This document shows positions 47,102-59,786 of a DNA stretch of 64,000 nucleotides, one piece after another. The notes under the pieces were generated by a model. The model did not search any database, was not told the origin of the DNA, and saw only the letters and a program-made list of their open reading frames with translations. The DNA comes from Stratiolaelaps scimitus (Eukaryota; Arthropoda; Arachnida; Mesostigmata; Laelapidae), in NCBI GenBank assembly GCA_019614645.1, contig JABWDB010000011.1:1723501-1787500 (forward strand), read 5' to 3'. How positions within the stretch are numbered: position 1 is the stretch's first letter; each line of letters opens with the position of its first letter. The translations under genes and the position numbers were made by a program.

Positions 47102-50100
47102 GCAAGGACGATGAGCACCCTAAGAAGAGATGAGCTCAAGAAAACTACGGCTGACAACTCCCTGATTCTGATTCGAAATGGTCTTAAGAGCCTGTACGGA
47201 GGGCGTAAAGGCTTTCAAAAGCAACGACGCAAGGTGAAACACACTGAGAAGCGTTCCTATGCAAAGTGCTCCAGTTTGCGGTGTTTTCGGTTGTCGTACA
47301 ATATATATATATAGCTGGAAGAATTCGAACAATAGGTAACTGCCCTACATCTCGGCGAGGGTGCAAAGTTTGTATCGCCGCATAGGGTTGGTTCCGTTTG
47401 CATAAGCTGAACAGAAACAGTGGAGGCCCTTTTGAATTTCAGCAGCGGCATTCAGCGGTGTAGGTATGGCGGTAGCTGTTGGAGAGCCATTTATGGGACC
47501 ACGTCGTCGCATGGCGCTCGCTGCTAACACTGGGACGTTGGACACCATATACAGGCAGGCGTGCCGAGACAGCCCATAATATTTATTTATAAAAGCGAAA
47601 CACTATTCCGCAAATGGTGTTTCTTCTCATTAAACGCCATAAGCACTGTCAAATCGCTTTCGACGAAATCGAACATTGGCCGTCTCCCAGGGCCGGTATG
47701 TGTTCGCACGGGGGAGGCGAATGCCTATTGAGAACACATGGCGCCGTATTGGACATCGACAGCGCTTTCGACCGAGACCTACTCAAGCAGCAGGGGGGGA
47801 AAAATGTAGTTTTTTTTGTTCGTCGATCCAAACACATCGGTCGACAAGGGTGTCACAGCACACAAGCTGCTGCGACCAGTTCAGTTTAGCCTACTTTCAA
47901 TTAGTTAGGTCATTCTAGTTGGACCTGAACAAGAAGCTCTAGGAACTCTAATAGCGGGAGTTGCGACGAAGTTTGGTCTAGAACCTAATCTATATCGCTC
48001 TCCAGCTTGATGTTGCCCACGTCATGGCCTTGGTAAGATCTAGGAATTGGGTTGGGTTCGGCCGCCTCTTCCTCCTTCACAGTTGGACAGCGTTGCGCAG
48101 GCCTTGCTCTCTCTGTCTCACCCACATTGAAGCAGGGCTTTCGAGGCTTCTTTCCCGCTAGTAGTATTTTTCGGTCCTCTCGTTCCTACAAAAGAGGGCG
48201 ACGTTTCTAGGCGGTCTAGACCAGACGCTGGGACGAGGTGGCCGGTGCCCACCAGAGAAAGGCAGGGTCCAAGGCCGGAAACCCTCTTTGCCGCTTGCTG
48301 CTGTTGTCCCCGATCAGCAAGGAGGTGTCGGCAGTGGCAAGGGTGTCTGTAGACAGGCTGAGGACAAGCTGGCGGGCTCTTTTTCGGTAGCTCCGTGCCG
48401 TACAAGCAGTGTTGAATTAAGAACGGGAACGACCCAACGCGTACCCTTCTGGTCAAGCACCTAAACGTCACACCGCCGCTCAATGGGACAAGAGCCAAGC
48501 TGCTTCTTAAAGGAGGGACACGCGTGCGGGCGAGGCGCTGGTGCCCAAAGAACGAACGCGGCCAGCAAACGCAAATGGGCCGTGGACGTCGTCGAAGAAG
48601 AAAAAGACGACGCGGCCTCGCGAAGGCCTCAAGGAGAGAAAGAGAAAGAGCGAACGAACGAGCATGAGATAGGAGGAGTGAGAGGACCGAACCCCTTCAG
48701 GACCTCGCTGAGGACACAGGGACCAGTGCGAGGACCACGAAACGGAGGCCCTTCGTGTTCGCTGGGGGGAGTGCTCCTTAGGGGTGGGTTCTTGGCTGGA
48801 CAAGAGAGGAAGAAGGACACAAAGCAGGACTGGAACGGGACGGGACCGGCTACGGAATGGGGCAGCAAGGCCCAAGAAGTCGTGGTGCGAGGTCGGATAC
48901 TGAAAGGGGACACGGTCTTCGCGAGGTTCTTGACGGGTGAAAACGAGGGTCCACACCCAACTCCCTTTCCCCGAAGGGAGGCTTCTCTCACAGGCCTCAG
49001 TCTCGCCGGTGCTGGCGACGACGGGGGACGGTGCGTCTGCTAGCGGTGTTTGCCGCTTGCTGCTTGGGTAAATGGGCCCAGGACAAGAGTTATGGGCCTC
49101 ATTGAGCGTGAAGCTTACTTTGAACATTGGCCGAACGAGGGAAGCAAAGAACCAGCCGGCCAGTGAAGAGCCAGAAAAAGAGAGAAAAGAACGAACTGGG
49201 ACCGGAGCCGGTTGACTGTGTCGCCTCCCTTTAACGCACGCTCACATGGCAACACACAGAGAGAGAGAGAGAGTTTCACACACAGACACATCCACGCAAA
49301 CCAACAAGGAGATACACTCATTCCTCGTACAACTGCGGCTCAAAAACGAACGACCACTCGCTCGGACCCGACGAGGGCCAGGGACAACCACGGACGGCGG
49401 AACCATGTGGATGACACAATGGGCTTGCCACGGTATCGAGCCAACGGAGGCCCGTGGCGATGTGATGAAGCGAGCAAGCGGCGACGATGGAGAGACACCA
49501 CTCCGGGATGACAGTGATGGGGGTGGCGGCGGCGACGACGACAACAACGGCAGATTGGAACAGTTCAAAATGGTCGGCACAAAACGGCACCAAGTCGCCG
49601 CATCGCCAAGAAACCACTAAGCGGCATGGGGGTATGAACCGGGCACCGGGCTGACATCCTCGACAACTGACTCACGAGCATCGGAAACGACCAAACAGAG
49701 ACACAATGAGAAAGGGAGAGAGATAGAGAGACAGAGAGAGACTGAAATGAGCAGAGAGAAAAATAAATAGATGATTTTTGGGAGCGAATTTTCGAAGGGA
49801 ACAAGCGGGTGCGTGACGGGGATGACTTGCCTTAAAAGAACATTTTGCTCTGAGCACAAGATAGGCTACAGCCAAAGAGTGGAACGGAAACAAAGCCCTC
49901 CAACGCATTGGACTGTTATCAGTTTATATGAAGTCACCAATGAGGCGACGGCGAGACAGGCTCGCTTCACAACGATCTGAGAAAACTACGACGCGACAGC
50001 AGACCGTCGCCAAATCGTGTGGAAAGGGGGCGAGCTGCGAAGAATGACGAGGTTTAAATCAAATAGTCGTGATGGGTGTCGTCCATTTCGATGCTGTCTT

Positions 50101-50822
50101 CGGTGAAAGGTTGGCAGGAGTGAATTGTGGAACGCAATTGCTTGTTGCCGAACGGATAGCGGCTGGGATATAGGGCATGGGCAGACATATTGTAGAAGGG
50201 AGAGACTGGATTGGTGAGCTGCTTTATTTGGGCGGCTTCTCCCACGGTCGCGTAAAATGGAAATGTGCCGCAAAATCGTTGTCTACCTCATCGTACCGAG
50301 CGACTGTCTGGCTAAACAGGCTGTCGACGCAACCATGGACTATAGCCGAGTTTCAGGCAAAGACCAACCCATTGATGCCAGCCTAATCGTGTCCGCATAC
50401 AGCAGCAGCCGCAACTGAAGGGAAGTAATTTTTAAGAGGGAGAGAGATACAAAGTCCTACCATGGCAGGCTTGTGGAAGGTGCAGATGTTCCTTCCGATG
50501 TGTCTCGTCGCAATACGCTAACACGGATAAGTGGCGGGAAGTGTCTGATGGAAAAGGGGGGAACCAGCCACTAAGCGAAGAAAAGCACGATGTCAAATCG
50601 GCATATTTCTTCGCAGCTGACTACACACAGGTAGGTAGCATACACGGAGTGGCTGTGAGAGCAGAACGTGCTGAGAACTGCGCTCCCGTATGCCACATGA
50701 GAACTCCCGCTGCTAACGAAACAGGGTACAACGACACAGGGCCGTCTCAGCGGTAGAACACAAACCAGCCACAATAGCTTTCCGCGTTAGCTGGCGTCCT
50801 GAAAGATATTGTGGCTGATCTG

Positions 50823-50866
50823 CGAAGCGCTTCTCTGTGCTTATTTCGAAACGAAAAAGCGCTTCG
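50823..50866. repeat. Hairpin, 10-bp perfect arms
   Basis: CGAAGCGCTT and its inverse AAGCGCTTCG around a 24-base loop. Confidence 0.9.
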
Positions 50867-51024
50867 GGACAATATAGATAAGAGGGAGGACGTCGACCAT
50901 TTTCAAGTTGAGACTACTTCATCGGCGAAGGCAAGCTTTCCTCTGTTGTGTATGGGAATCGTGCCTTTCCCGTTGAACGATGTTTCGGGCTATCTCAGTC
51001 CGACTCGTTTGCCTTTGCGGTCAG

Positions 51025-51176
51025 GGATTCAAGATTCGGCTGGCAGCGCCGACAACGGACAAAACGCTCGCAACAACGCCCCGCTGCACTCGGACGAGAA
51101 CGGAACGTTCGGCTACCGGATGGGCTACAACCGAACCACGGAATCGACTCACCTGGTAGAAGAGCAGCGCTGCTAG
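51025..51176 (+). CDS. Candidate exon, unknown product
   Basis: I do not recognise the product. A good acceptor (pyrimidine-rich tract and GGTCAG, ending at 51024) opens a frame whose codons end mostly in C or G. The peptide is polar, with repeated Asn, Gly and Thr, two N-glycosylation-type sites (NGT and NRT) and the segment GTFGYRMGYNRTTES. It either continues to TAG at 51174-51176 or is spliced at CTG-GTAGAA (51153-51161). A second plus frame and a minus frame are open over the same bases, which lowers confidence. Confidence 0.2.
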
Positions 51177-52887
51177 AAGCTGTACATAACAGCGCCAGCC
51201 TCCGTTGCGTTCTTGGCAGCGCGAGCTTCGGGAGAAAGAGGGCTGGAGAAAGGGGATCACGGAGAATCTTCGAGGTGGCGGGAAGTACCTGAATGGGTGG
51301 CTGATGCTTCGGCGGGTTCTACATGGGGGGTACGAGCTCAAGAAGGGTTGGTTCTGCGAAGGATTCGTTCGAGTCTGTCGAGAGCATGCTTGCTATCTCC
51401 ATGCCAGCTAGCCTGCGGCAGCAGTAGCAACATCTAGGCAAGGAGCCTATGAGCGAGTCACCCCCGAGCGGACCCGTCGAGCCGTCCACGATGAGTGGGG
51501 ACTACGCCGGAGCGCTAGTCGATGGAGGTGCGGGGGTGCGGAGGCGCGGCGACTGCGAGGTCGGGAGGAAGCAGAGCAGACGCATCGGCTGCTACGGCAC
51601 CGAGTGTTCCTAATGTGATTTTGATGTCACCGGTGTCTCTGCCTGTCGTGCGCTCTCTATCCTTTCCTTGCAGAGATGATGATCGGTGCACCACTGCCTC
51701 TGTTGGCTCATCCACTCGCCTGAACGCCAGACCGACCGGCCGACCGCGCTTGCTAGCTAGCTGTCTGACTCGCTGCGCGGCTAGGGCAGGCCAAGCCAAG
51801 CACCACGGTAGCAGCTCCCATGGGTACTACCCTATACCCCCACATTCAGACAAGCACTGCCTGTACTCTGCAGTCTGGTGGCAGGCACCCAAAAGCAAGG
51901 GCGGGCTCGCGTCGCCAGCGAGCCCTCGACGACGTTAGCAGGTCCCTCGAGAATCGAGACAGCGGACGAAGCACCAAAAGAAGTGCGTAAGGAAAGGCGT
52001 AGACAGTAGACAGCGAAGGCACGACTTCTCGACGGCGAGTTGCAGTGCAGAAAGTGAAAGAGAGAGATGGCGCAGGAAGCTGACGCGTGGGCGAGAAACC
52101 GTCGCACTGGTAACGCTAAAGAGAGAACGAGCTAAGGGCGGAGGAACGCCCGAACGGCGAGGCGAAGTACGAGAGCAATCCTCAAAATTAGAATTTTTAA
52201 TATTTTGTCTACCCCCAATAATCCGTCCATCTGTACCGTCGACCCTTACCCCAGCACATTGCTCGCTCACTGCCAACCCACTTGCGCCTAATTCGCTGCC
52301 CGAAAGGGGGCGCCATTCCGGGTAGTACTCCCCGCCTCTTCGCTAAGGGTTATTATTCCTTGCTTATACGAGATAGTGCGACGAAGTCATCAGCTTTTTC
52401 TCTCCGCGCTCGTCAACGACGACGACGACTACATTTCGTTCTTTAAGTCAGTCCGTTCGTCCGTCAGTGAGCCCGCTTGCCAACCCATGCACAAGCCTAG
52501 ACACGAGTGCTACCAAGATGTGCTGCCCACCTTCCCGCGCCTGAGGGGTCTTACCTACATCATCTACATACCTTCGTCGTTTCTACCTGCAGGCCACGGC
52601 CAGCAAGAGACTTGAGTCAGATCGACTCAAATCGCGACAACTCCCTGCGACGACACGATGCGGGAGCTAGCTACCGCTGTGCCGGTGGAGAAACGGGGGT
52701 GTTGTGGCTGGGGGGGGGGTCTAGGAAGACTTTAGGTTTTGCTTTTTGGTACGCACCCACCCCGCAAGATGAGAAATTCTCCTTTGCTGGCCGGGACGGA
52801 CGGCGACCGATGGGATCCGTCTGATTTGACCGTCGCCGAGTCGAGTGCTGGCAGAATATAGGCTGTCGAGGAGATCTTTTCGAAGCC

Positions 52888-52910
52888 CTCTCTCTCTCTC
52901 TCCCTCTCTC
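52888..52910. repeat. (CT)n microsatellite
   Basis: CT run with a single CC interruption. Confidence 0.9.
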
Positions 52911-53405
52911 TTTTTGCAAGAGGCGATATAATTAGGCATTCCTTTTGAAAAGCTGCTGCTCGCTCCCGCTGGCCCACAGTCCTTGGGGATGGACTCTCCC
53001 GCCGGTTCTGTCCACAGCGTACAGCGAACCGTAGGCAAACGCTGATCCTCGCCCTGCTGATGCAGTCGCTCCCGGGATTCGGTAAGACCCCCGTCGAGTG
53101 ACTTGGACTTCAGGCGAGGGGTGCTGACACCGAAGTCCGGAATCACCTGCGATTGCAGAGCTAGACAATCCAGACCGCTGGGATGGTCCTGGCTTCCTTA
53201 TCCTGCTTGTCGAACATCGGCCATTCATAGTCGCTGGTCACCCGATCTTTGGTCAAAGCCAAATAATAGGTATTCTATTATGTAGATGTGCAGACTCTCC
53301 ACTCGCCGGCCTCGGTGGACAAAGTCATCGGCCAGCGGTGGAGACACCAAGTCTATTGGAATTCAATTACGGAATGATATTGGTGAAGTAGAGGCGCAGC
53401 GTCGT

Positions 53406-53430
<25 letters not shown>
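53406..53430. repeat. (AG)12 microsatellite
   Basis: Pure AG run, 18 bp upstream of the TA run at 53449. Confidence 0.95.
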
Positions 53431-53436
<6 letters not shown>

Positions 53437-53447
53437 CCCAGACCCAC

Positions 53448-53448
<1 letters not shown>

Positions 53449-53490
<42 letters not shown>
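53449..53490. repeat. (TA)21 microsatellite
   Basis: Pure TA run of 21 units followed directly by GA-rich sequence. With the AG run before it, it forms a compound repeat array of about 100 bp. Confidence 0.97.
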
Positions 53491-53493
<3 letters not shown>

Positions 53494-56400
53494 AGAGAGA
53501 GTGAGAGCTGCGGAGCGAGGTCGCTTCGTTGATCTCGTTGGAGTCTCGTTATGGGTTTGCTGTTGAGCAATAGCTCAGCTAAACTCGCCACGATTCATAG
53601 GCAAGAAGGACTCGTTGTTCATTCATCACCACCGTCACCATCATTATCACACGAGGCAAATATCAACAAAGCCTCATCGCTGATTCCTGTGTCTGTAAAT
53701 GGCCGCTTGTAAATGTGAGTTGTGCGGTTGATGTGAGGAAATAGGTAAATGCACATATGAGAGCATACAGAGCCCACACAGCGCGTTGCTGACGCGTATT
53801 GACGAGACGATCGTCGAGAATAGGGATAAAGGTTTGGGCGAGACAAGGTCCAGAGTTGAGGGGGGTTCAAGATAAAGGTACATTGGCTCAATCGCATTGT
53901 TGGGGTCGACAGCTGGGCAGACTCACACGGGCGTCGAGTTACCTTGAGGCTGCCGTTCGCCTAGGATAACCCCTATTGACGCGAGCCCATTTCAGCGTAT
54001 GGCAGTACACTATAGCGGTTCAAGTTCAAACCACGCTCGCCTATTGAAAATTCGCAAGTTCCAAAATGGTGAAGGCTTGAGAGGTAGGCTCGGCGGCAAT
54101 GGCGCAGACTAATATATTGTAGATAGATGATACAAGAAATAAAACGACCAGAACGCTCCACTGGTATTATAATTATAGGGAGTTTGATACATACCGGCTG
54201 ATGGCCAATCACCTGAATCAGGATTTCCGCTCGACTAAAGTTATAGGCCAGGCAAGGCTCGATTCCAAGAAATTTGGTAAGATATTGGGTAAGCCTTTCA
54301 CCCCTAATGATATGTTTTGTATATATTCTTGAAGAGTTTATATGAGATATAATGGACGGGTTGAGAAGATATAATAGTAGAATATTACTTTCTGGAAATT
54401 AAAAGTATACTTAGAGAGAGAGAGATATGGAGTTGCCAACAGGACTCTATTACTTTGGACTGAATCAATGGGAAGAGACATTAATTTATTCAGATGTCAT
54501 ACAAGCTCATTGTGTGGTTTCCTGATCAGCACATCGGCCCACACAGCAATCACTGGGGTAAAGTTAATTTGGCGGGCTGACGCTCTGCCAACTTTTAAAG
54601 TTCACGGTACTGCTTTAGGCATTGTGTCATAACACGGACCCTTTGAATGCAAATTGCGGGGGCAAACCCGTGCACCTCGTGATTAGAAGGCGCACACGGA
54701 CGAACCACGCCACCGGGTTCGTCGGGTAAATCTAAATCTACAGATCAGGTACAACCCATAAAACAAACTTCGAGATTGGGAGAGGTTGGCTACGTTGTCA
54801 CACTCAGTGAGTATACTGTTGGACTGGGCTCCAGGTCAATTGCAGGCTCACTACACTGTCACTCGTCACCAATATCTATGAAAATAGTGACGGCGCCCAT
54901 CACCTCAAGGCCAGCGGCACTGCGCAGCGTATACAGCGATGCAATTTCGAGTCGACGGCACCTGAACCCCTTAAGGGCGGCCCGTCCAACTTGCCTCTCT
55001 GCCCTGCTGCCCTTTATTTCTTCAAATGGCTCCACTCCAGTGGACTGCACCGGCGCACTGCGCAGTAAATGGAATGGCCATCTCTTCCCCATCTAGCCGA
55101 CCTCCGGACGACGATGCCACTGACGCCGATGGACGGCGAGATGAACGCTGAGGGCCTGCGACCCCGACACCGATCTTCGCCGCCAGTGGTCAAAGTGACC
55201 ACCACGATGGGAAGGAGAACCAGAGGCAACCATCGGGATCAAGTTCGGCCAGCTTGGCCGGGGGGGTGGGTCACAGCGCGTCATAGGGGCTTAGAATTCG
55301 TCGTCGAAGTCGGCTGCTACACCCACATCCATTGGGCTCTTTGGATTGACGGCAGCAGTGTTAAGGCAAGCGAATCTCGCGATCGGGGTTAGAAGGCCAG
55401 GCTAACTTCTCCTTCTGTGCCTCCTTGAGGTGATCCCCATCAGGGCCCCTCATGAGGTCGCCTGCGACGAAGTAGCGCAAGCGCGCGGAAAACTACTCTG
55501 CAATGGTCTCGGTCTTCTCACGAAGGGGCCGGTAGAAGCCGGCGGCCGCACGGGAAAGACCCGACTGCCCGGAACCGCCCAGGTCAGAGAGATATGAAAG
55601 ACCACCTCGTGCCCTCTCGGGCAAAGACCCCTTTCATCTCCTCTTCTCAATCTTCCTTTGGACGAGTGGGCGCCGTCGCCATACCTTTACCGTCACCACG
55701 GCCGGCCATGACTGGGCGCTGATCGTTGGTCGTTGCACCGCGTAGCATTAAAGCAGCCAGCAAAACGCGACGGGGAAGGCCGGAGGCCAACCACCACCAC
55801 CACCCCCTTCTCTACCGTCTACGAAAGTCTCCTTCATGCTTCAGCCGTCACGGCGATATGGAGCAAAGTCGCTGCAACGCTTCCCTACGCGGACGGTGGT
55901 TTGGATGGCAGTCCTGGCGGTGGCTAGATCTACCGAGGAGAGAATTCTCCACCTACGTCACCGTTCGGCAAAGCGGCCAAACCTTTCCTTTTCCTTAAAA
56001 CGTTCTACCAGCTTGAACGAGCACCCCAACCCGATTTTCCATCTTGTTCCCGCCTTTTTCGACCTTTCTGGCCCTCGCTCTCCCCTCGAGCGTCCCTTCT
56101 CGCAACTTCAAACCGTCAAACGGTCGACCCGACCAACCTCTTTTCCGCTCGAAATGGACCTCTTTTCGTCGGCGGCCGATGGACCGACGGACAGATGGAC
56201 GCCAGCGGCCTCGTCTTCAACCAACGTCTCCTCTTAAGTTTGGGAGGGACCACCAGTACTCTGTCAATTTTCTCCCGACTCTCCAGGCTCTCGTCTGCTG
56301 AACGGCCTGCCTATCTTTCTCCTGCCGCCGCGGAACCCGCAGAATGAAGCGGCCCCCGTCGCTAGCTGGCTCTAGGTGGCTGTCCCGGCACCGTATTGCT

Positions 56401-57260
56401 TTGGGCCCTAGAGATGTCGAAACGACGGTAGACGGTAGCGCCCACCGAAATGGGATGAACGGGTGCGTGGCAGGCGACCGGCGACCTGCTGGCGGTTGTT
56501 TGTGGAAGAGTTGGCATGATCCGGTGCGAGATGGGGAAATTGACAGCGGAACGAAGAACGAGAATTTGGGTTTGTGTTGGAGCGAGACGCGAAACGCTCG
56601 CCGCCATTGTAGGGGTGCGGCCCTAGACTTTTTCGAAGGGGACGTCCTGCGGTGGCCTATGTGTGTGGCGTACCGACATCGAGCTAGCTAGCTACCCACC
56701 CAAGAGGTGGGTGGATAGTGCGGTTCGCCGTTGGCAGAATACTCCCACTGCTACCATTGATTGTCGCAAAGGCACGATAGATCTGTACGATCGAGGATCT
56801 CGAAAGAAGTAGGGTGGGGTAAGGGCCCCAAAGTGTAGGACGCTGAAGCCTGTAATTCTGGACTGCTATAGCTGTCACGAAGCATCAACGAAAGAGAGCC
56901 GTATGCGCTCGTCTCGTCTATCTCTCTCTCCCTCTCCGCGCTGCCGCGCAATGTGAGGAACTTGCCGAAACTCGGCTGAAGGGTATAACTCATCTGTTCC
57001 CGGTACTGACCGCATGTAGCGGAATATATAGTATAATGTCTACTATCTCCGAACGTGCGTCCTAGCCCCAACTCTCGCGTAGCAGTTGCATTTTGAGTCT
57101 TTCGTTGATATGATTATATATTCTTGATATGACTACAGTGAGTTGTGTTCTGGCCAAACACAAAAACACTGGTCGCCTTCACCGCAGCGATATCGGCGGG
57201 GATGAATGTTTGTGGTCCAGCCCGATTACATTTGCTTCGACTGATCGTCGCTAACCATGA

Positions 57261-57288
57261 AGTGACACCACCTGCGGTTGGTGTCACT
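57261..57288. repeat. Hairpin, 10-bp perfect arms
   Basis: AGTGACACCA and its inverse TGGTGTCACT around an 8-base loop. It lies inside a 109-codon minus-strand frame (57114-57443) that has no recognised domain. Confidence 0.9.
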
Positions 57289-59747
57289 AAAAGCCGAATC
57301 GGTAACCCCTTCAACATAGGGGTAACACTCGCCACGTTGAGTCGCCATTTTAGTGGATCATTACGTTTGGGATAATTATCACTTCTAAAGAACACTCTGT
57401 CGATAACATCAGTTCGCGGTTCGTATCGTGAGAACAGAGGCATATTTCTTTAACAATAGATAACGATAGAGAGAGAGAGAGATATGCAGGGATGCTGACC
57501 AATGTTGTTAGTATACTAGTTACAATATGAGATAGCGTGAGCAGCGAAAAATATAGGCGTTGCCAGCGTCCAGCCGCGTAAATGTCGGAACAGCGCAGTG
57601 CACAGCGGCAACTATGCTTTCGCTGCAGTTGTCAATGTTTCCGCGTCGACTCGTCCATTTCTAGTTCCTATTGTATTTATTCCAGAGCAGCTTCCCTGCC
57701 ACTGATCGCAGATCGTCATCGTCTTTCCAGCACGGCCGTGGTCGCAGTAGCGGAGAAGGGGTCAATGTGTCCGCCAGCCGTGCACAGATCCCTCCTCGAT
57801 CTGAGCGGCCAGTTTGTGTATCTTGCTGCCGACATCGTTGCGGTGGCAGTCCGACGAGACACAAACGCGGGGCCCGGACGACTCGGACACAGGCATAAAG
57901 CCACCACCGTTAGAGCGTATTCAAAGTGTCTATCAATATATCTCAGGATGAGAGGTTGTCGGCAATCGCAGATGCGAATGACGAGATCGCAAGAGTCAAC
58001 GCCGTTTTTGTCTAGTAGATGTTCCAATATGATGTAATCAAAGAAATGTATGTTTTCAGAAAGTAAACAACGACAGACGCAGGGTGGGCGACGTGTTGAT
58101 ATGGCAGAACGCCGAACTAATCAGGTCACTCGAGTCGAAGTGGTACAATCAGAGATCATGCGCCAGCAGTAATCTTATAAATACAATCTCGACTACAGTT
58201 GCAGTGTGCGCCTGTCGAAATCGAGGTAGGTGTTCTCATAAACAATGACCAATACGACCTGAGAATGCTGAGTCAACGCTGTCCATACGATTACATGAAT
58301 AGAGAGAGCATTCTAAAACTCGATTCAGTTAAATACATATAAATAAACAAGGAACAATCGGCGTATTCATAACCTGATAATCCTCTATAAATCGTCGTTG
58401 TCCAAACACCAAAGTGTGCGCACCACATCCGCGACCACCGCCAAACTCCCCACAAGCAAAACGTATACACATACGACGCGCTTATGGGCACTTATCGACA
58501 GCCATAATATAACACATGGAATAATACATGACATCGAAGCGCGAATTTCTCTCTATCCAGCCGAAACAGAACGCGCCTCGACATCGCTGAACGCTGCCAC
58601 AATAGATGTGGTGCGTTCGGGTTCCATCCCGTGGCTTGGTGTCCGAGGTGGTGACAATTAGCCGGCAAGGGGCGGGGGATAAATTAAGAGAAAGGAATAA
58701 ATAAAGCGGAGGGAGGGGGTATAAAGAGAGCGAAAAAAATAAATACTGATTGAGATTAATAAATATAGATAGAGAGAGAGGGGAGAAAGCTTGCAATAAG
58801 GAGAAAAAAGGGAGCCGCGGGTGTCGATGTGAACGATATCTGAGCTCAGGCCCCACGGCCTTCGAGACTGTTTGTCCAAGCGAAATTTCGAGTCCAGACC
58901 CGGATGCGTGTTACAAGCGGTCCGCCTCAAGCCGAGTGGTTACGGTCGACGTCTCCCTCTGATTGATACCGATTAGATAAGTGCTCATTCTGCGCTGGTG
59001 GATATTTGTGAAACGCTGGCTACTCGCTGGTCGCCTGTGGAGCTAATTAGTTCGGAGGCTAACGACGAAAGCGGCCCTGCATTCTCTCTTTGACCACGTC
59101 ATCTTCCCGTCCAGCCGCTTGGTGTATGCTCGTTGCATTAAGGTATTGCTCGGCATGCATGGGCTTTGGTGGGCTCGAGGACGAAATCTACTTAGAGACG
59201 ACCGACGGCCAAAGCAAATGCGGGGCCGGCCCTCTTGTTTCTGCCAGGGAGTGGATGCTGCTTGAGCTTCATTCGTGGTAGGTTGGCGAGCAACTGCCTG
59301 ACAGTGACTTCCAATGAGACTGTGCATTCGAGCTGTGTTCTATAGCTGGCTGACGGTATGGTATAGAGCTATACGTTACGGAAGAGCTAACGGCAGAGAC
59401 CATGCCGCCGATGTTGGCTATGTTGAACATTGCAATGTAAATGTTTGCGTTTGGAGCCGTATTTGATAACAGTTACGTTGGCATTGGTGGGCTGTACAGC
59501 AGAGGGGGCCTGTTGCTTGTCCAGTAGTACCCGTAGCGACTCCTATACAGATCGTACATATACCTTGTACAGACAACGTAAGAGATAGATAGAGCGAGAG
59601 ATCTGAGGGATGTATATATGATGACGAACCAATGAGACCCCTCGTCTGAGTTCACATTCGACGGCTGGTGGGTCGTCTCAAAGCTCCGCAAAGCAGACAC
59701 GACCACCAAAATTTATGGAGAATGAAAAGAACAAGCTTTAGGCATGC

Positions 59748-59750
<3 letters not shown>

Positions 59751-59784
<34 letters not shown>
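59751..59784. repeat. (TA)17 microsatellite
   Basis: Pure TA run of 17 units. Confidence 0.97.

Positions 59785-59786
<2 letters not shown>

Larger units (their letters stand above)
39091..51024. other. Long stretch, no confident gene
   Basis: Nothing is annotated with confidence in about 12 kb. It holds hairpins at 39562-39594, 43251-43361 and 50823-50866, direct repeats at 39264-39311 and 40575-40706, and an AT-rich block at 40.3-41.0 kb. Microsatellites lie at 39846-39864, 40222-40244, 40544-40571, 43112-43129, 44598-44624, 46597-46617 and 47014-47101. Open frames of 168-206 codons at 45.5-46.5 and 48.5-49.1 kb exist on both strands at once, typical of GC-rich non-coding DNA. A 60-codon ATG frame at 39109-39291 has coding-like composition but nothing else in support. 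Confidence 0.45.

Noticed and set aside
48483..49127. Long open frames on both strands (186 and 206 codons)
   Set aside because: They mirror each other in a GC-rich, GA/TC-biased stretch with few stops. Their composition is repetitive and no domain is seen.
52721..53146. Minus-strand frame with coding-like codon use (KSKSLDGGLTESRERL segment)
   Set aside because: A fair acceptor precedes it, but no consensus donor is found, the 3' part runs into a CT repeat, and a second frame is equally open. Not strong enough to list as an exon.
58920..58970. Sequence like the D arm of a Ser/Leu tRNA (GCCGAGTGGTTACGG)
   Set aside because: No anticodon stem, T arm or acceptor pairing follows. Other AGTGGT words in the window show no shared flanks.
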